Below are positions 63,232 through 64,000 of a stretch of 64,000 nucleotides of DNA, one piece after another. The notes under the pieces were generated by a model, which had not been told where the DNA came from, did no database searches, and was given only the letters and a program-made list of their open reading frames with translations. The stretch is from Aequorivita aurantiaca. Its GTDB lineage: Bacteria > Bacteroidota > Bacteroidia > Flavobacteriales > Flavobacteriaceae. Every line of letters starts with the position of its first letter. Positions within the stretch are counted from its first letter, which is position 1. The stretch lies in assembly GCF_030410135.1 (NCBI RefSeq), contig NZ_JAUGQQ010000003.1, positions 310,001 to 374,000 on the forward strand. The letters run 5' to 3'. The position numbers were made by a program, and so were the translations under genes.

Positions 63232-64000
63232 ATGATTGAAATACCACGCATTATTGGAGAATATAACAGCGATAAGCCCGGACCGCTTCTATTTGTAACA
63301 GCTGGAATACACGGAAACGAACCCAGTGGCATTGTTGCACTTACTAAAGTCTTAAAAATCCTCCATGAAGAAATACCAGAAATAAACGGCAAAATAGTTG
63401 GCGTCTCGGGAAACAGAAAAGCATTATTAAATAGCGTTCGATATATTGATGAAGACCTTAACCGAACGTGGACGGTTGAAAATATTGATTCCGAGAAAAA
63501 GGATTCACACGAAAAAAAGGAAATGTTCGAAATTATAGACGTGCTAAAAAAATATCCCGAACGCGATTTTACAAAACGCTATTTTTTGGATTGTCACACC
63601 ACTTCCGCGGCGAGTGAGCCCTATATTTCAGTGCAGGAAAAAAATGATAATGACGATTGGGCGCATAAATTTCCCACGTACATCATCCGCGGATTTTCCG
63701 ATATTGTTTTGGGCTGTATTGACCATTACGAAACTCGGATTGGCATCACCGGGTTTGTGTTTGAGGGGGGGCAGCACGATAGTGAAATTTCCGAAATAAA
63801 CCACGAAGGAATGATTTGGTTAGCCCTGCAGCACGCTTGCGAATTAAATTTGAATTCCCTAAAAACCTATCCCGAAGCCGCCAAAATGTTGGAAGAACGA
63901 AATAACCGGAAAACCTTCGAAATAAAGTACCGCCATGGTTTGGAGGACGGCGACGAATTTAAAATGGAGCCAGGTTTCGGTAATTTTCAGCCCATTAAAA
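63232..64000 (+). CDS. Succinylglutamate desuccinylase/aspartoacylase-family hydrolase, partial
   Basis: An open frame starts at ATG 63232 (MIEIPRIIGEYN; an alternative in-frame ATG is at 63220) and runs off the right edge. It shows the zinc-binding motif TAGIHGNEPSG, the conserved NGKIVGVSGNRKALL and EDLNRTW, and the second zinc ligand region LDCHTTS. These are marks of the AstE/aspartoacylase branch of M14-type zinc hydrolases, which cleave N-acyl amino acids. At least 256 residues are visible, 56 bases after the ATP-grasp stop. It is the third member of the putative ligase-hydrolase set. Confidence 0.9.
   Translation, partial: MIEIPRIIGEYNSDKPGPLLFVTAGIHGNEPSGIVALTKVLKILHEEIPEINGKIVGVSGNRKALLNSVRYIDEDLNRTWTVENIDSEKKDSHEKKEMFEIIDVLKKYPERDFTKRYFLDCHTTSAASEPYISVQEKNDNDDWAHKFPTYIIRGFSDIVLGCIDHYETRIGITGFVFEGGQHDSEISEINHEGMIWLALQHACELNLNSLKTYPEAAKMLEERNNRKTFEIKYRHGLEDGDEFKMEPGFGNFQPIK

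Overview
The window is chromosomal DNA from a member of the Bacteroidetes, most likely a Flavobacteriaceae species. The evidence is the fused ccoN/ccoO cbb3 oxidase gene, a type IX secretion sorting tail on a secreted protein, an over-long signal peptidase I, DUF5683 beside parAB/dapB/lepB, moderately AT-rich DNA and the absence of clear Shine-Dalgarno sequences. The genus cannot be named from the sequence alone.

0-22 kb is a low-oxygen and nitrosative-stress region. A minus-strand cluster encodes the copper P-type ATPase for oxidase assembly (CcoI), CcoS, fused CcoN/O, CcoQ, CcoP, CcoG, a FixH-type protein and the start of a TauE/SafE-type protein. Beside it lie a haem-copper-oxidase/NnrS-like membrane protein, the iron-sulfur repair protein Ric, a hemerythrin, an NsrR/IscR-like Rrf2 regulator, an acetyl-CoA hydrolase/CoA-transferase, a thioredoxin-like protein, four tandem-domain universal stress proteins, and a two-component pair. 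The pair is a PAS histidine kinase with FixL-like haem-site residues and a response regulator fused to a Crp/Fnr protein. Nine copies of TGAY-N4-RTCA lie upstream of these genes, including the kinase, and suggest one locally encoded regulon. thioredoxin and deoC follow on the plus strand.

22-35 kb is an accessory stretch. Almost all genes are on the minus strand, with unrelated functions: GNAT acetyltransferase, amidohydrolase, a small metal-handling set with an HMA-AraC regulator, flavodoxin, a chimeric chloramphenicol-acetyltransferase-like lipoprotein, unknown proteins and two DUF1254 proteins. They are separated by imperfect inverted repeats that resemble integron attC sites. There is also an IS110-family transposase remnant, a strong terminator and a 21-bp tandem array.

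35-47 kb holds two secreted proteins (the second with a T9SS tail), REP-like repeats, upp, exonuclease III, Fpg/MutM (GTG start) with a two-lobed aspartyl-protease lipoprotein, and a three-gene acyl-CoA carboxylase operon (carrier protein, biotin carboxylase, carboxyltransferase).

47-60 kb begins with a very large protein (1827 aa) joining two alpha/beta-hydrolase domains, a CHAT caspase-like protease and a helical tail. It is followed by a PQQ-type sugar dehydrogenase, lepB, dapB, DUF5683, parB, parA and an SDR enzyme. 60-64 kb holds a DUF1704 (QEGLA-motif) zinc peptidase, a GshB-like ATP-grasp ligase and an AstE/aspartoacylase-type hydrolase cut by the window edge. Together these look like a ligase-plus-hydrolase system acting on an unknown peptide or amino-acid conjugate.
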